From contig JAWXVA010000007.1 of assembly GCA_044425815.1 (NCBI GenBank), positions 1-47,823 of the forward strand: 47,823 nucleotides of DNA. Reading direction: 5' to 3'. Origin of the DNA: CAUPWF01 sp044425815 (GTDB lineage: Bacteria; Bacillota; Clostridia; Lachnospirales; Lachnospiraceae). The notes beneath the pieces were generated by a model. The model did not search any database, was not told the origin of the DNA, and saw only the letters and a program-made list of their open reading frames with translations. The translations under genes and the position numbers were made by a program. Positions 25,294-33,529 of the stretch are shown here, one piece after another (position 1 is the first letter of the stretch; each line of letters starts with the position of its first letter).

Positions 25294-25851
25294 TTATACG
25301 GTTAAAACTTCTTTTGACTTTTCATCCACTGCTTTATCCACATCTTTAATGAACTTATCTGTAAGTTTTTGCAATACAGTCTCTAAATCTTTGATTTCAT
25401 CTTCCGAAACCTCTGTACCTTTTAATTTCTTCAAGGCATCGTTTCCATCTCGTCTAATATTACGGATTGCCACTTTTGCAGCTTCTCCTTTTTTCTTAAC
25501 ATCTTTTACAATTTCTTTTCTTCGATCTTCTGTCAATTCTGGAAACACAAGACGAATCAATTTTCCATCATTCGTTGGATTGATTCCTAAATCTGACATC
25601 ATAATTGCTTTTTCAATTTCTCTTAACATACTTGATTCCCACGGTTGAATCTGTATCATACGTGCTTCTGGCACAGCAATATTCGCAACTTGTTGGATCG
25701 GTGTAGGCGTTCCATAATAATCCACTGTAATTCTATCTAACACTTTAGGATTTGCTCTCCCTACTCTTATCGTACCGAATTCGCCCATCAAACTTTGTAA
25801 TGATTTTTCCATCTTGTCATTATATTTTTCTAATTTTTCGTTCATATTCAT
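25294..25851 (-). CDS. frr: Ribosome recycling factor
   Basis: Splits post-termination ribosomes together with EF-G. The 185-residue protein has the usual two-domain layout: long helical arms at the ends (KYNDKMEKSLQSLMGEFGTIRVGRANP at the start, DETVLQKLTDKFI-type helix at the end) around the small beta domain with YYGTPTPIQQVA and RMIQIQPWE. Length and motifs are canonical. It follows pyrH by 24 nt, the common pyrH-frr arrangement. Confidence 0.97.
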   Translation of the reverse strand: MNMNEKLEKYNDKMEKSLQSLMGEFGTIRVGRANPKVLDRITVDYYGTPTPIQQVANIAVPEARMIQIQPWESSMLREIEKAIMMSDLGINPTNDGKLIRLVFPELTEDRRKEIVKDVKKKGEAAKVAIRNIRRDGNDALKKLKGTEVSEDEIKDLETVLQKLTDKFIKDVDKAVDEKSKEVLTV

Positions 25852-25875
25852 TCTCCTATCTAAATCCGTTATACC

Positions 25876-26571
25876 TTATACCGTCACTTTTGTTCCTGTG
25901 AATTTTCCACTCATCGTATCTACTATACTGTTTTCTTCATTTAGCCCAAATACCAACATCGGCAATTTATTCTCTAAGCAGAGAATAGATGCAGTCAAAT
26001 CTATCGCTGCTAATTTCTTATCTATAATTTCTTGAATCGTCACTTCATCATATTTCACAGCTTCTGGATTCGTCTTTGGATCACTGTCATAAATCCCATC
26101 AATCGCCTTCGCCAATAACATCGCATCCACTTCAATTTCAATTGCTCTAAGCACAGCACCTGTATCTGTCGAAAAATAAGGATGTCCTGTTCCGCCTGCA
26201 AAGAAAATCACTTTTCCCTGCCCCATCGCCTCTACTGCAGCATCTTTTGAAAATAGACTAGTAAATGCACCACACACAAATGGTGTAAATACTTCTGTTT
26301 TCATTCCTACATGGCGGAAAATATCTGATACATATATGCAGTTCATCACTGTCGCAAGCATTCCTATCTGATCCGCTTTTGTTCTATCAATCGTCTCACT
26401 TGTTCGGCCTCTCCAAAAGTTTCCTCCACCTGTTACGATCGAGATTTCGTATCCTTGATCAGCTAAAACTTTTACTTGCTTTGCCACCCCGATACAAGTC
26501 GCCTCATCAAATCCCATTTTCTTATCTCCGGCTAATGCCTCACCGCTTAATTTCAATAATATTCTCTTCAT
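25876..26571 (-). CDS. pyrH: UMP kinase
   Basis: Phosphorylates UMP to UDP for RNA, DNA and wall precursors. The N-terminal KRILLKLSGEAL, the phosphate loop VTGGGNFWRGR, the regulator and substrate region TADQIGMLAT-like (KADQIGMLATVMN) and the FAGGTGHPYFSTDTGA block identify the amino-acid-kinase-fold bacterial PyrH. 231 residues is normal. It is the first gene of the pyrH-to-rseP run and has its own promoter; a hairpin separates it from the upstream leader-peptide gene. Confidence 0.97.
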   Translation of the reverse strand: MKRILLKLSGEALAGDKKMGFDEATCIGVAKQVKVLADQGYEISIVTGGGNFWRGRTSETIDRTKADQIGMLATVMNCIYVSDIFRHVGMKTEVFTPFVCGAFTSLFSKDAAVEAMGQGKVIFFAGGTGHPYFSTDTGAVLRAIEIEVDAMLLAKAIDGIYDSDPKTNPEAVKYDEVTIQEIIDKKLAAIDLTASILCLENKLPMLVFGLNEENSIVDTMSGKFTGTKVTV

Positions 26572-26603
26572 AATTCGCTCCTTGATTGTTTCACATCTGA
26601 TTT

Positions 26604-26632
26604 ATTTTACCATAATTTGCGTCCCTAGTAAA
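26604..26632 (-). promoter_or_regulatory. Candidate pyrH promoter
   Basis: On the minus strand TTTACT (26627-26632) and TAAAAT (26604-26609) are 17 nt apart, about 33 nt before the pyrH ATG. The -35 is weak. Confidence 0.55.
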
Positions 26633-26642
26633 TGCTATTTTT

Positions 26643-26674
26643 AAAGGGCAAAATTCTTTCGAATTTCGCCCTTT
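26643..26674 (-). terminator. Hairpin separating the leader-peptide gene from pyrH
   Basis: On the minus strand AAAGGGCGAAATTC, loop GAAA and GAATTTTGCCCTTT form a 14-bp stem with one G-U pair and a GNRA loop. Only a short T tract follows on this strand, while the plus strand continues TTTTATAAAT. Confidence 0.65.
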
Positions 26675-26730
26675 TATAAATCGATAAGCTCCAAGTATTA
26701 AAGTTTTCGCGGTTGCATCACATTTTCCCT

Positions 26731-27021
26731 CTACAACATTACATCCTTCGATTGAGTATTATAATACATTTTTGATGATTTTCCGCCTGCAATCATATCT
26801 AACTCATCTTGATCCAGTAATCCATTCTCTTGATTCATACCGCCTATTATCTTAGCTGTTTCTATAGATGCTACTAATTCTTCTTGAGGTATATTCACTT
26901 TAGCACTTACAATCGCACATGCCTCTTCTTCTGTCTTACACGCTGTTAGTTGCTTAACTAACTCTTCATCTTTTAATAATTCCACCACTTCATCATGAAT
27001 AAAACCTTTTGCTGTTTGCAT
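26731..27021 (-). CDS. Nif11-like leader peptide / RiPP precursor candidate
   Basis: A 96-residue protein with a helical, acidic leader (VVELLKDEELVKQLTACKTEEEAC...NIPQEELVASIETAK) ending in LLDQDELDMIAGG. A double-glycine cleavage site thus leaves a 16-residue core KSSKMYYNTQSKDVML. The leader pattern fits Nif11-type precursors of ribosomal peptides. The core has no cysteine and only a few Ser/Thr, so it is not an obvious lanthipeptide. AAAGGAG lies 7 nt before the ATG. It follows the FecR gene by 79 nt on the same strand. No modifying enzyme, C39 peptidase or exporter is visible in the window, so the product and its fate are unknown. Confidence 0.75.
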   Translation of the reverse strand: MQTAKGFIHDEVVELLKDEELVKQLTACKTEEEACAIVSAKVNIPQEELVASIETAKIIGGMNQENGLLDQDELDMIAGGKSSKMYYNTQSKDVML

Positions 27022-27100
27022 AATCTTTCTCCTTTTCCTTTTAATAGGTTTTCCGAATCTTCATTCCTTATTTTTAAGACACCGGCATACTTTTTATGTA

Positions 27101-29377
27101 TTAATTACTACTCAAGTATATAAAGTAGGTAGTATTTGATTCAGAGATCGGACCAATTGTGTTACTTGAATTTGAGAAAGCACCTCGCGATGTATTAATA
27201 CTATATCCAGATGTAATATTAGGGAATAATGTTTTAATATCTTCTGCCGTCAAAACATCACCAACATAACATTCTGCTACCGATGTACTATACCAATGAA
27301 ACAAATAATCTTTTACGAATACAAACGTAACCTCTGAAGTCTTCCATTTTGGATACATAATATATGGACCACTGTCTAAGATATTATATTCACTGCCCGT
27401 CTGAGTATACTTAAGACCTGTCAAACCGTACCATCTTTCGAGTACTCTTTCTGAAGTATCCCAACTCGTTGCATACCCTTGAATCGTATCTAGCGACAAT
27501 GCCGTGTATGTAGTCGTTCCTATCGTAGGATCTACAATCGCACCTGTATCTGTATATAAGATTTCTGCAGTGGTAAGATCACTACTCGAATAATAAATCA
27601 CATCTTCATACGTAGTACCAGATGTTCCTGAATCTGCACTTCCTGAATCTGCACTTCCTGAATCTGTACTTCCTGAATCTGTACTTCCTGAGTCTCCACT
27701 TCCCGTTCCTATAACTATCCGCTTTACATAATATAGTGTCAGCGTACTCGTTCCACTTGCTCCCACGTAACTTCCTGTACTTGTAGTTCCTACTATCGAA
27801 GCATCCGGCTCTGTTGTGTGGGTCAACGTATAGTTCCAGTATTCGTATCCATCAATTTCTGATGCAAGGTTTGCGACATTAATTTCTGCATTTGCTACAA
27901 TAGACTTTGTGGCACTTTTGTAGTAGGTAAAGCTATTAAATGTATCGGTATCGTCTTTCGTATCACCTACATAGAAGTCAATTTGTAATGTTACTAGTTC
28001 ATTCCATTTTGCATATAGTGTCATATCTTCCGTCGGTGTCACACTATCCATTACAATATAGATATAGTTTTCAGATAAATACCATCCCGCAAACGAGTAA
28101 CCATCATAGCTCATATCAGATGGAATAGACACCGCCGATCCTGCCTCTACTTCTACTACCGTATCCTCCGTACCATTTCCATTTTTAAATGTCACTGTAT
28201 ACTTTGTACTAGTCGAAACATCTGCATCGGTATTTTCTTCTGTATCCGTCGAAACGTCTGCATCGGTATTTTCTTCTGTATCTGTCGAAACGTCTGCATC
28301 GGTATTTTCTTCTGTATCTGTCGAAACGTCTGCATCGGTATTTTCTTGTGTATCTGTGGACGTGTCCGTCGTAGTGTTTGTACTAGTAGATGTATCTGTC
28401 GAGGTGTCTGTCGTAGCAACTACTTCATTAACAGTAACCCCACTAGTTTCTGAAGGTTCCTCTACAGTAACGCTTTCCTCTTCTGTAACCGTCTCTACCG
28501 CTTCACTTTCTTCCACCACTTGTTTTTCCGCTTCCGCTACAGCTTGTTCTTCTAATAATACTTTTTTCTCTGTAATCGTTTCTGTCAGTTCTCCTAATGT
28601 ATAGCCGACATCTTTTATTCCGTTGTCTACAATCTTCTGTAAACTTTCTAATGTTTGAATAGACAATGTGGATAAATCAATATCAAACACAACTACTTCT
28701 TCATTTGGGTTAGCAGAACGTACTGTTTCACTAATAACATTACCATTTTCATCTAGGTCTGCAACAACATACTCGCTAATCATTTCATCCCCACGTACTA
28801 CAACTCCTTTTCCTGCGTCTACTTGTACAGGATCTGATATGGTGCCATCTGGTGCAATTAATTGTGTTTCTACCTCACCTTCAAACACTGTAACTAGTGT
28901 ATACGTATCACCATTCTCATCAAGTAATGCCTCTACGCGATATACCGTTCCTCTAACAGCCATAACTGAATTTGGTGTTTCAATTTCAAAGGTAGAATTT
29001 GTTTGTAATGGCTCTTGGATTTCTGTTGTAATTGCACCTTTGTTCAGTTTAATCAGCGATTTAGAAGTCTTACTATCTCCTTCGGCAACTAATTCAAATT
29101 CTGTACTGGCTTCTGCATAAACGTATTTATCCTGATCAAGTGTCAACCGTGCATAACTATCTATACCTACCGACACCCTGTCATTATTTTCTAAATTCAT
29201 AGCTGATGTTACTTGAATATTTGAAATTCCGTCTCGTTCTAATTCAACCGTACCAGATGTCTCTACCACTTTCACCAAACGATAAGAGCTTGGTTGGCTC
29301 CACCACCAAATTCCTATCACCAATAATACTATTGCACCTATTACACACCCTATGATTATCTTCTTTTTCCTCGTCAT
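27101..29377 (-). CDS. Membrane-anchored FecR-domain protein with repeats
   Basis: 758 residues. One N-terminal helix (about 7-27) anchors it with the rest outside. A FecR domain spans about 36-195 (VKVVETSGTVELERDG, NSVMAVRGTVYRVEALLDENGDTYTLVTVFEGEVE). A coiled acidic stretch at about 260-320 is followed by four 12-residue repeats at 341-388. An InlB/Flg_new-type beta repeat at about 392-458 ends GYSFAGWYLS...MTLYAKW. A DSGST/DSGSA linker at 562-584 leads to a C-terminal domain with no family I recognise. No sortase signal is present. Its ATG overlaps the cyclase stop (ATGA), so the two are coupled. FecR domains transmit signals or bind wall, so a partnership with the cyclase is likely. Confidence 0.85.
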   Translation of the reverse strand: MTRKKKIIIGCVIGAIVLLVIGIWWWSQPSSYRLVKVVETSGTVELERDGISNIQVTSAMNLENNDRVSVGIDSYARLTLDQDKYVYAEASTEFELVAEGDSKTSKSLIKLNKGAITTEIQEPLQTNSTFEIETPNSVMAVRGTVYRVEALLDENGDTYTLVTVFEGEVETQLIAPDGTISDPVQVDAGKGVVVRGDEMISEYVVADLDENGNVISETVRSANPNEEVVVFDIDLSTLSIQTLESLQKIVDNGIKDVGYTLGELTETITEKKVLLEEQAVAEAEKQVVEESEAVETVTEEESVTVEEPSETSGVTVNEVVATTDTSTDTSTSTNTTTDTSTDTQENTDADVSTDTEENTDADVSTDTEENTDADVSTDTEENTDADVSTSTKYTVTFKNGNGTEDTVVEVEAGSAVSIPSDMSYDGYSFAGWYLSENYIYIVMDSVTPTEDMTLYAKWNELVTLQIDFYVGDTKDDTDTFNSFTYYKSATKSIVANAEINVANLASEIDGYEYWNYTLTHTTEPDASIVGTTSTGSYVGASGTSTLTLYYVKRIVIGTGSGDSGSTDSGSTDSGSADSGSADSGTSGTTYEDVIYYSSSDLTTAEILYTDTGAIVDPTIGTTTYTALSLDTIQGYATSWDTSERVLERWYGLTGLKYTQTGSEYNILDSGPYIMYPKWKTSEVTFVFVKDYLFHWYSTSVAECYVGDVLTAEDIKTLFPNITSGYSINTSRGAFSNSSNTIGPISESNTTYFIYLSSN
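27626..27694. repeat. 15-nt in-frame tandem repeat (DSGST/DSGSA)
   Basis: Four and a half copies of a 15-nt unit encode residues 562-584 of the FecR-domain protein. The copies differ only at the codon switching Thr and Ala, which shows recent expansion of a flexible extracellular linker. Confidence 0.9.
28214..28357. repeat. 36-nt in-frame tandem repeat (12-residue unit x4)
   Basis: Four copies of a 36-nt unit encode TDTEENTDADVS (first copy TDTQENTDADVS), residues 341-388 of the FecR-domain protein. Three copies are nearly identical at DNA level. There are no spacers, so it is not a CRISPR array. Confidence 0.92.
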
Positions 29378-31197
29378 AAAACCTCCATATTACCGCCAAA
29401 GCGTTGTTTAATACCTGTTACTTCGTGTAACAACACCGCATTTTTCTTTCCTTTCAAGAAAGTTCGTCCAATTTCATTTGTAATAATTCTATCATCGAGT
29501 CTTTTCTTCACCGTGTCTGTTATAAGTATTTGTCCACCTTCTGCATTGGACTCTAGTCTTGAAGCTATATTTACAGTATCTCCGATTGCCGTATAATCAA
29601 GTCTGGTACTACTCCCTATATTTCCGACAACTGCCACTCCCGTGTTTATACCTATTCCAAATTCGATTCTTCGACCAAATTCGCGTTCTGTATAATCACC
29701 GATAACTTTTGCTTGCTTCATAATTCCTAGCGCTGCTTCTATGGCACGAAATTCATAATCTAGAGAATCAAATGGTGCATTAAAAATCGCCATCGCAGCA
29801 TCTCCTATAAATTTATCAAGCATCCCTTGATACTTTTGAATCTCTACCGTTACTGCTTCAAAATAAACATTTAATATATGTACAATTTCATGTGAGGTCA
29901 ATTCTTCAGATAATGACGTAAAACCTCTAATATCAACAAATAAAACTGTAACTTCTTTCTTTTGTCCTTCTAATTCAAGTGCATACTGTCCGTCACGAAG
30001 CATTTGATCCACTAGCTGTGGCTCTGCATATCGTTTAAACATATGGATAAGTTTCGCTCTTTTTCTCACTTCACTGACATAAGTATATAAAATCTTTATG
30101 ATACAAACCACTATCAAAAGTATAGGAAATGTTACAATAGAGTTCTTCAATCCGAAATGATACAATACAAGACCTCCTGCTGCGGTACCTGCACTAAACA
30201 CCCCTGTGGTAATTATAGCTCCTCGTACATTCACCTTCGAAACCATAAACAGATAGAGCACCATCAATAACATGAATAAAATTGTAGAAACATATGGATT
30301 TAATATTACATTAGTTTTCCCTTCCATACACGCCTGCAGAATATTCGCTTGAATTTCCACCCCATACATCTGTACACCAGTAATAGAACATGCAACATTG
30401 TAACTATCTTGCATTCCCTCTGCATACGCACCTATCATGACTATGCTATCTTCAAACAACCTCGTATCTATTGTTCCATTCAAAACATCTATAAAGGAAT
30501 ATCGGTCGTAATCTCCTGGTCCCCCCGAAAAAGTAAATCCAAATCTACTAAACGAATCCGTCGAAGGAACTACAACTTCTAAGCCTTTGGTTTCGCAGTA
30601 TTTTTCATAAATGGTTCTTGATAAACTACTTTGTTCTACTCCATCGACCTCTAAGCTCCAAAGTGCTTGCCTGATAATTCCATCTTCATCTGGTACTACT
30701 TCAGCAAAGCCTGTATCTACCACCTCGTTTAAGGGGCTGTATGTTTCTGAAATTCCACTAACATATATCGTATTTAATTCAGCTTCCCCATCTTCACCTA
30801 TTACGACTTTCTTCTCCGTAATATAGTCTTCTACCACAATGACATTTCCAGCATCCGCACACGCTTCTGCAAATGCAAGATCTCCTTCTTCATTCAAATC
30901 TTCTGAAAAAATCATGTCGAATGCAATAATCATAGGTTCTGTATCTTCATCTTCTGTTAGCTGTTCTACCAGTTCAGCATAAACACTTCTATCCCATGTC
31001 CCAAACACACCAAGTTCACTAAGTGTTTTATCATCGATTGCTATTATTTTAATATCTGAATTCATCGTTCCTAATTGCTGATATAAACTATCTGTCACTC
31101 TAGCGTCCAAATAAAAAAACCATTCTGAATAACAAGCTAATCCTGTAATTATTACAAACAACACCCCGATCAGATACTGTATGATTTTCCTATTCAT
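29374..31197 (-). CDS. CHASE2-domain class III adenylate cyclase
   Basis: 607 residues. An N-terminal helix (about 5-25) is followed by an extracellular CHASE2 sensor (about 30-290; IKIIAIDDKTLSELG, PMIIAFDMIF, GIIRQALWS, VMIGAYAEGMQD), three helices at about 303-372, then a class III catalytic domain from about 410. Metal aspartates are D422 (VDIRGFTSLSE) and D466 (DKFIGDAAMA). K462 and D540 are the ATP-selecting residues, and N543 and R547 are the transition-state pair (TVNIASR). All are intact, so it should make cAMP. The next gene overlaps by 4 nt, and a bacterial PH-domain gene lies 25 nt upstream. Confidence 0.93.
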   Translation of the reverse strand: MNRKIIQYLIGVLFVIITGLACYSEWFFYLDARVTDSLYQQLGTMNSDIKIIAIDDKTLSELGVFGTWDRSVYAELVEQLTEDEDTEPMIIAFDMIFSEDLNEEGDLAFAEACADAGNVIVVEDYITEKKVVIGEDGEAELNTIYVSGISETYSPLNEVVDTGFAEVVPDEDGIIRQALWSLEVDGVEQSSLSRTIYEKYCETKGLEVVVPSTDSFSRFGFTFSGGPGDYDRYSFIDVLNGTIDTRLFEDSIVMIGAYAEGMQDSYNVACSITGVQMYGVEIQANILQACMEGKTNVILNPYVSTILFMLLMVLYLFMVSKVNVRGAIITTGVFSAGTAAGGLVLYHFGLKNSIVTFPILLIVVCIIKILYTYVSEVRKRAKLIHMFKRYAEPQLVDQMLRDGQYALELEGQKKEVTVLFVDIRGFTSLSEELTSHEIVHILNVYFEAVTVEIQKYQGMLDKFIGDAAMAIFNAPFDSLDYEFRAIEAALGIMKQAKVIGDYTEREFGRRIEFGIGINTGVAVVGNIGSSTRLDYTAIGDTVNIASRLESNAEGGQILITDTVKKRLDDRIITNEIGRTFLKGKKNAVLLHEVTGIKQRFGGNMEVL

Positions 31198-31222
31198 CTC
31201 TCTCCTCCAATGCAGTCAGCAT

Positions 31223-31588
31223 CTACAACATAATATCTATTCCATCCGGATTCAAGTCTTGCATATTCACTGTTCTTCTCTTCATTCTTTGTTCTTCCGA
31301 CACTTCTAATAGTGTTTCATGTACCATTCTTGCATTTTTAATATGCTGCAATTCTAGTACAGAGTGTGTCGTATCTCCAGTGTAACAAGTGACTGTTCCT
31401 AATTTAAATATTCGTTCAAATAACGACGTTTTTAATTGTACATCTGTAATTTTATATGTATAACATGGATTTTCTCGTGTATTTAAGAATCCCTCTTTGA
31501 TTACTAATAATTCTTCTGTGATTTTATAACTTGTAAATGTAAGTGGCAATCCCAAAAACACCCATCTTTTTTTCTCTAAAATTTCCAT
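31223..31588 (-). CDS. Bacterial PH-domain (bPH2/DUF304-like) protein
   Basis: 121 residues. KKRWVFLGLPLTFTSYKITEELLVIKEGFLNTREN and the following YTYKITDVQLKTSLFERIFKLGTVTCYTGD match the beta-strand pattern of the YdbS/YdbT-like bacterial PH domain: 'Y.+T.e.L.+..G.l...' then 'I.dV....sl..R+f..G.+...'. No transmembrane helix is present, so it should be cytosolic or peripheral. The C-terminal 40 residues are charged and helical. It is the first gene before the cyclase with a candidate promoter upstream. A role in placing or tuning the cyclase is a guess. Confidence 0.8.
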   Translation of the reverse strand: MEILEKKRWVFLGLPLTFTSYKITEELLVIKEGFLNTRENPCYTYKITDVQLKTSLFERIFKLGTVTCYTGDTTHSVLELQHIKNARMVHETLLEVSEEQRMKRRTVNMQDLNPDGIDIML

Positions 31589-31626
31589 TTAACAATCTCC
31601 TCACTTCATTATAATTATCTAACACT

Positions 31627-31655
31627 ATCTTATTATTTTATGTCAAGAAACGCAA
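31627..31655 (-). promoter_or_regulatory. Candidate promoter of the PH-domain/cyclase/FecR operon
   Basis: On the minus strand TTGCGT (31650-31655) and TAAGAT (31627-31632) are 17 nt apart. A consensus TTGACA also occurs at 31641-31646 but the best -10 for it is 18-19 nt away, so the true pair is uncertain. Confidence 0.5.
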
Positions 31656-31714
31656 GTATAACTTAATTTTTTATAGATTTTTTCTAATTAATTCCAGTAA
31701 ATTTTCAATTTCTA

Positions 31715-32368
31715 TCATAGCGATGTGTGAAAAAGCCACTTTACAATAGAATGACCATACAGAATCCCCATATAACATCCAATAGACAAAAATGGTCCTA
31801 ATTGGATTTTGCTTTTTCTAGTACCTTTTTTCATTAGTAATAGATAACACACATACATGCCACAACAAAGTACACTGATACTCCACGCAATAAGTATCTG
31901 TTCGCTTCCTAAGATAAATCCACTCACCGCAATCATTTTTATATCTCCACCACCAAAAGCGCCAAAATACACAAGTGTGATAACTAACATAGAAATGCTA
32001 ATAATAAAAAAACCAACCACCCTCTCTTCTATGGATATATCACTTTGTTGTAGCAAAAACAGGATTGCAATCATCACAAGACTATAATTTAATTGATTTG
32101 GAATTACAAATGTGTTCCAATCTACAATTCCTATAATTATCAAAATTACACTATACAGAACTATAGATAGTGATAGTACAGTTACCCCATTTTTCGCCAC
32201 TACCATTACGCTCATTCCTCCCGTTAACATTCTAACTGGCCAATGCCGTAACACAAAACAGAATTGTTTTTTCTCTAATACCAAGCGACTTGACCAAGCA
32301 TCCACGATATATTCCAACAATGTTCCCAGTACAAAAATAACTATGTAGGTCATACTCCTAACAAACAT
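31715..32368 (-). CDS. Short A24 prepilin-peptidase-like protein
   Basis: 217 residues with about six helices. The aspartyl protease motifs of type IV prepilin peptidases are present: VDWNTFVIPNQLN and the GxGD motif FGGGDIKM. The N-terminal cytoplasmic region that carries zinc cysteines and the methylase activity is reduced (VLEKKQFCFVLRHWPVRML) and has no CxxC pair. So it should cut prepilin-like signals but perhaps not methylate. No pilin or assembly gene is nearby. The GTG at 32377 lies inside the Shine-Dalgarno AAGGTG; the ATG at 32368 is a better start. Confidence 0.85.
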   Translation of the reverse strand: MFVRSMTYIVIFVLGTLLEYIVDAWSSRLVLEKKQFCFVLRHWPVRMLTGGMSVMVVAKNGVTVLSLSIVLYSVILIIIGIVDWNTFVIPNQLNYSLVMIAILFLLQQSDISIEERVVGFFIISISMLVITLVYFGAFGGGDIKMIAVSGFILGSEQILIAWSISVLCCGMYVCYLLLMKKGTRKSKIQLGPFLSIGCYMGILYGHSIVKWLFHTSL

Positions 32369-32409
32369 CTTATACACCTTCTCTCTTTTTTTGATTTATA
32401 CTTTTTGTT

Positions 32410-32438
32410 TTCACCTCTGTTTCTTCTCGTGTTATAAT
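32410..32438 (+). promoter_or_regulatory. Candidate promoter of the PHP gene at 32492
   Basis: TATAAT at 32433-32438 is preceded by TGT (extended -10); a weak -35 TTCACC is at 32410-32415 with 17-nt spacing. Confidence 0.6.
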
Positions 32439-32491
32439 AATTTTAATACTATGTTTTTTCATCTATAAATTTATTCGAAAGGAAACCATAC

Positions 32492-33337
32492 ATGAAAAAC
32501 CTTATAGACTTACATGTGCATTCCAACTATTCTGATGGAACACTGACTCCCACTGAATTAGTTGCACTCGCAAACAAAAAGCAACTACGTGCCTTTGCAC
32601 TGACAGACCACGATACAACTGATGGGATTCTTGACGCTTTCCAAGCAGCCAAAGAATCTGGAACTGGCATTGAAATCATTCCTGGTATTGAATTATCTAC
32701 TGTTTACAAGAAAAAAGATATTCATATTGTTGGATTGGGAATTAATATTAACGATTGTTATTTTCAAGATAATTTGAAACAATTCCAAAGTGCTAGAGAT
32801 GTTCGGAATTATAAGATGATTGAAAAATTACAAGATAAGGGCATTTCTATTACTATAGAAAGTATGTTTGAACAGTTCGGAGATATAGTCTTGACACGAG
32901 CTCATTTTGCACGTTATCTACAAGATAGAGGGTACGTTTCGAATATGCATGATGCTTTTCCGAAGTACATTGGAGATGATGCACCTTGCTACGTACCGAA
33001 AGAAAGAGTAACGCCTTATCAAGCTATTCAACTGATACACAGCAGTGGTGGCAAGGCAATATTAGCACATCCTCTTCTTTATAATTTATCTACGGAGGAA
33101 TTAGATATCCTAATAGCCAGTTTATCAAAAGCTGGACTAGATGGGCTGGAAGTTTATTATTCACAGAATCGTTACGGAGATGAACAGAAAATGAAGATGA
33201 TAGCATCAAAATATAATTTGAAATTATCTGGCGGATCAGATTTTCACGGAAGTAATAAACCTAATATACAACTAGGAACCGGAAAAGGCAATGTGAATAT
33301 GGAATATTCTATTTGGAAAAATCTTTGGTTGTCGTAA
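32492..33337 (+). CDS. PHP-domain phosphoesterase (RNase AM/TrpH-like)
   Basis: 281 residues. Metal motifs are LIDLHVHSNYSDG (H8, H10), LTDHDTTDG (D39, H40, D41), PGIELST, IHIVGLGI, ILAHPLLY and SGGSDFHGSNKP. This set and length match the YciV/TrpH group, whose characterised members remove 5'-terminal nucleotides from RNA or hydrolyse 3',5'-bisphosphonucleotides. AAAGGA precedes the ATG. It is divergent from the prepilin-peptidase-like gene and the large hairpin element lies just past its 3' end. Confidence 0.85.
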   Translation: MKNLIDLHVHSNYSDGTLTPTELVALANKKQLRAFALTDHDTTDGILDAFQAAKESGTGIEIIPGIELSTVYKKKDIHIVGLGININDCYFQDNLKQFQSARDVRNYKMIEKLQDKGISITIESMFEQFGDIVLTRAHFARYLQDRGYVSNMHDAFPKYIGDDAPCYVPKERVTPYQAIQLIHSSGGKAILAHPLLYNLSTEELDILIASLSKAGLDGLEVYYSQNRYGDEQKMKMIASKYNLKLSGGSDFHGSNKPNIQLGTGKGNVNMEYSIWKNLWLS

Positions 33338-33354
33338 AGATGTGATAAACTTAC

Positions 33355-33529
33355 GTAACAGCCCTAACTATTCTTAGAACCTGCTATCCTTTTTGTTTGT
33401 GTCTCGGCGCCATTATGTATGCAAAAGCAAAACTCGGCTATGCCTCAAACAGTTGCTTTTGCATACCGCACTCGACAAAAACAATACAGGATATACGCAA
33501 TGGTTCTTTCGAATAGTTAGGGCTGTTAC
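33355..33529. mobile_element. Large near-palindromic element (MITE-like or structured RNA)
   Basis: The ends are a perfect 19-nt inverted repeat: GTAACAGCCCTAACTATTC (33355-33373) against its complement at 33511-33529. Inside, AGAACC/GGTTCT, TATCCT/AGGATA and the 14-nt perfect pair GTATGCAAAAGCAA (33417-33430) with TTGCTTTTGCATAC (33453-33466) continue the symmetry, so nearly the whole 175 nt can fold into one hairpin with a 22-nt loop. It carries no real ORF. No clear target duplication is seen. A miniature inverted-repeat element or a structured RNA are both possible. Confidence 0.7.

Noticed and set aside
28214..28357. Possible CRISPR array (36-nt repeats)
   Set aside because: The repeats are directly tandem with no spacers, stay in frame and encode a 12-residue unit inside the FecR-domain protein.
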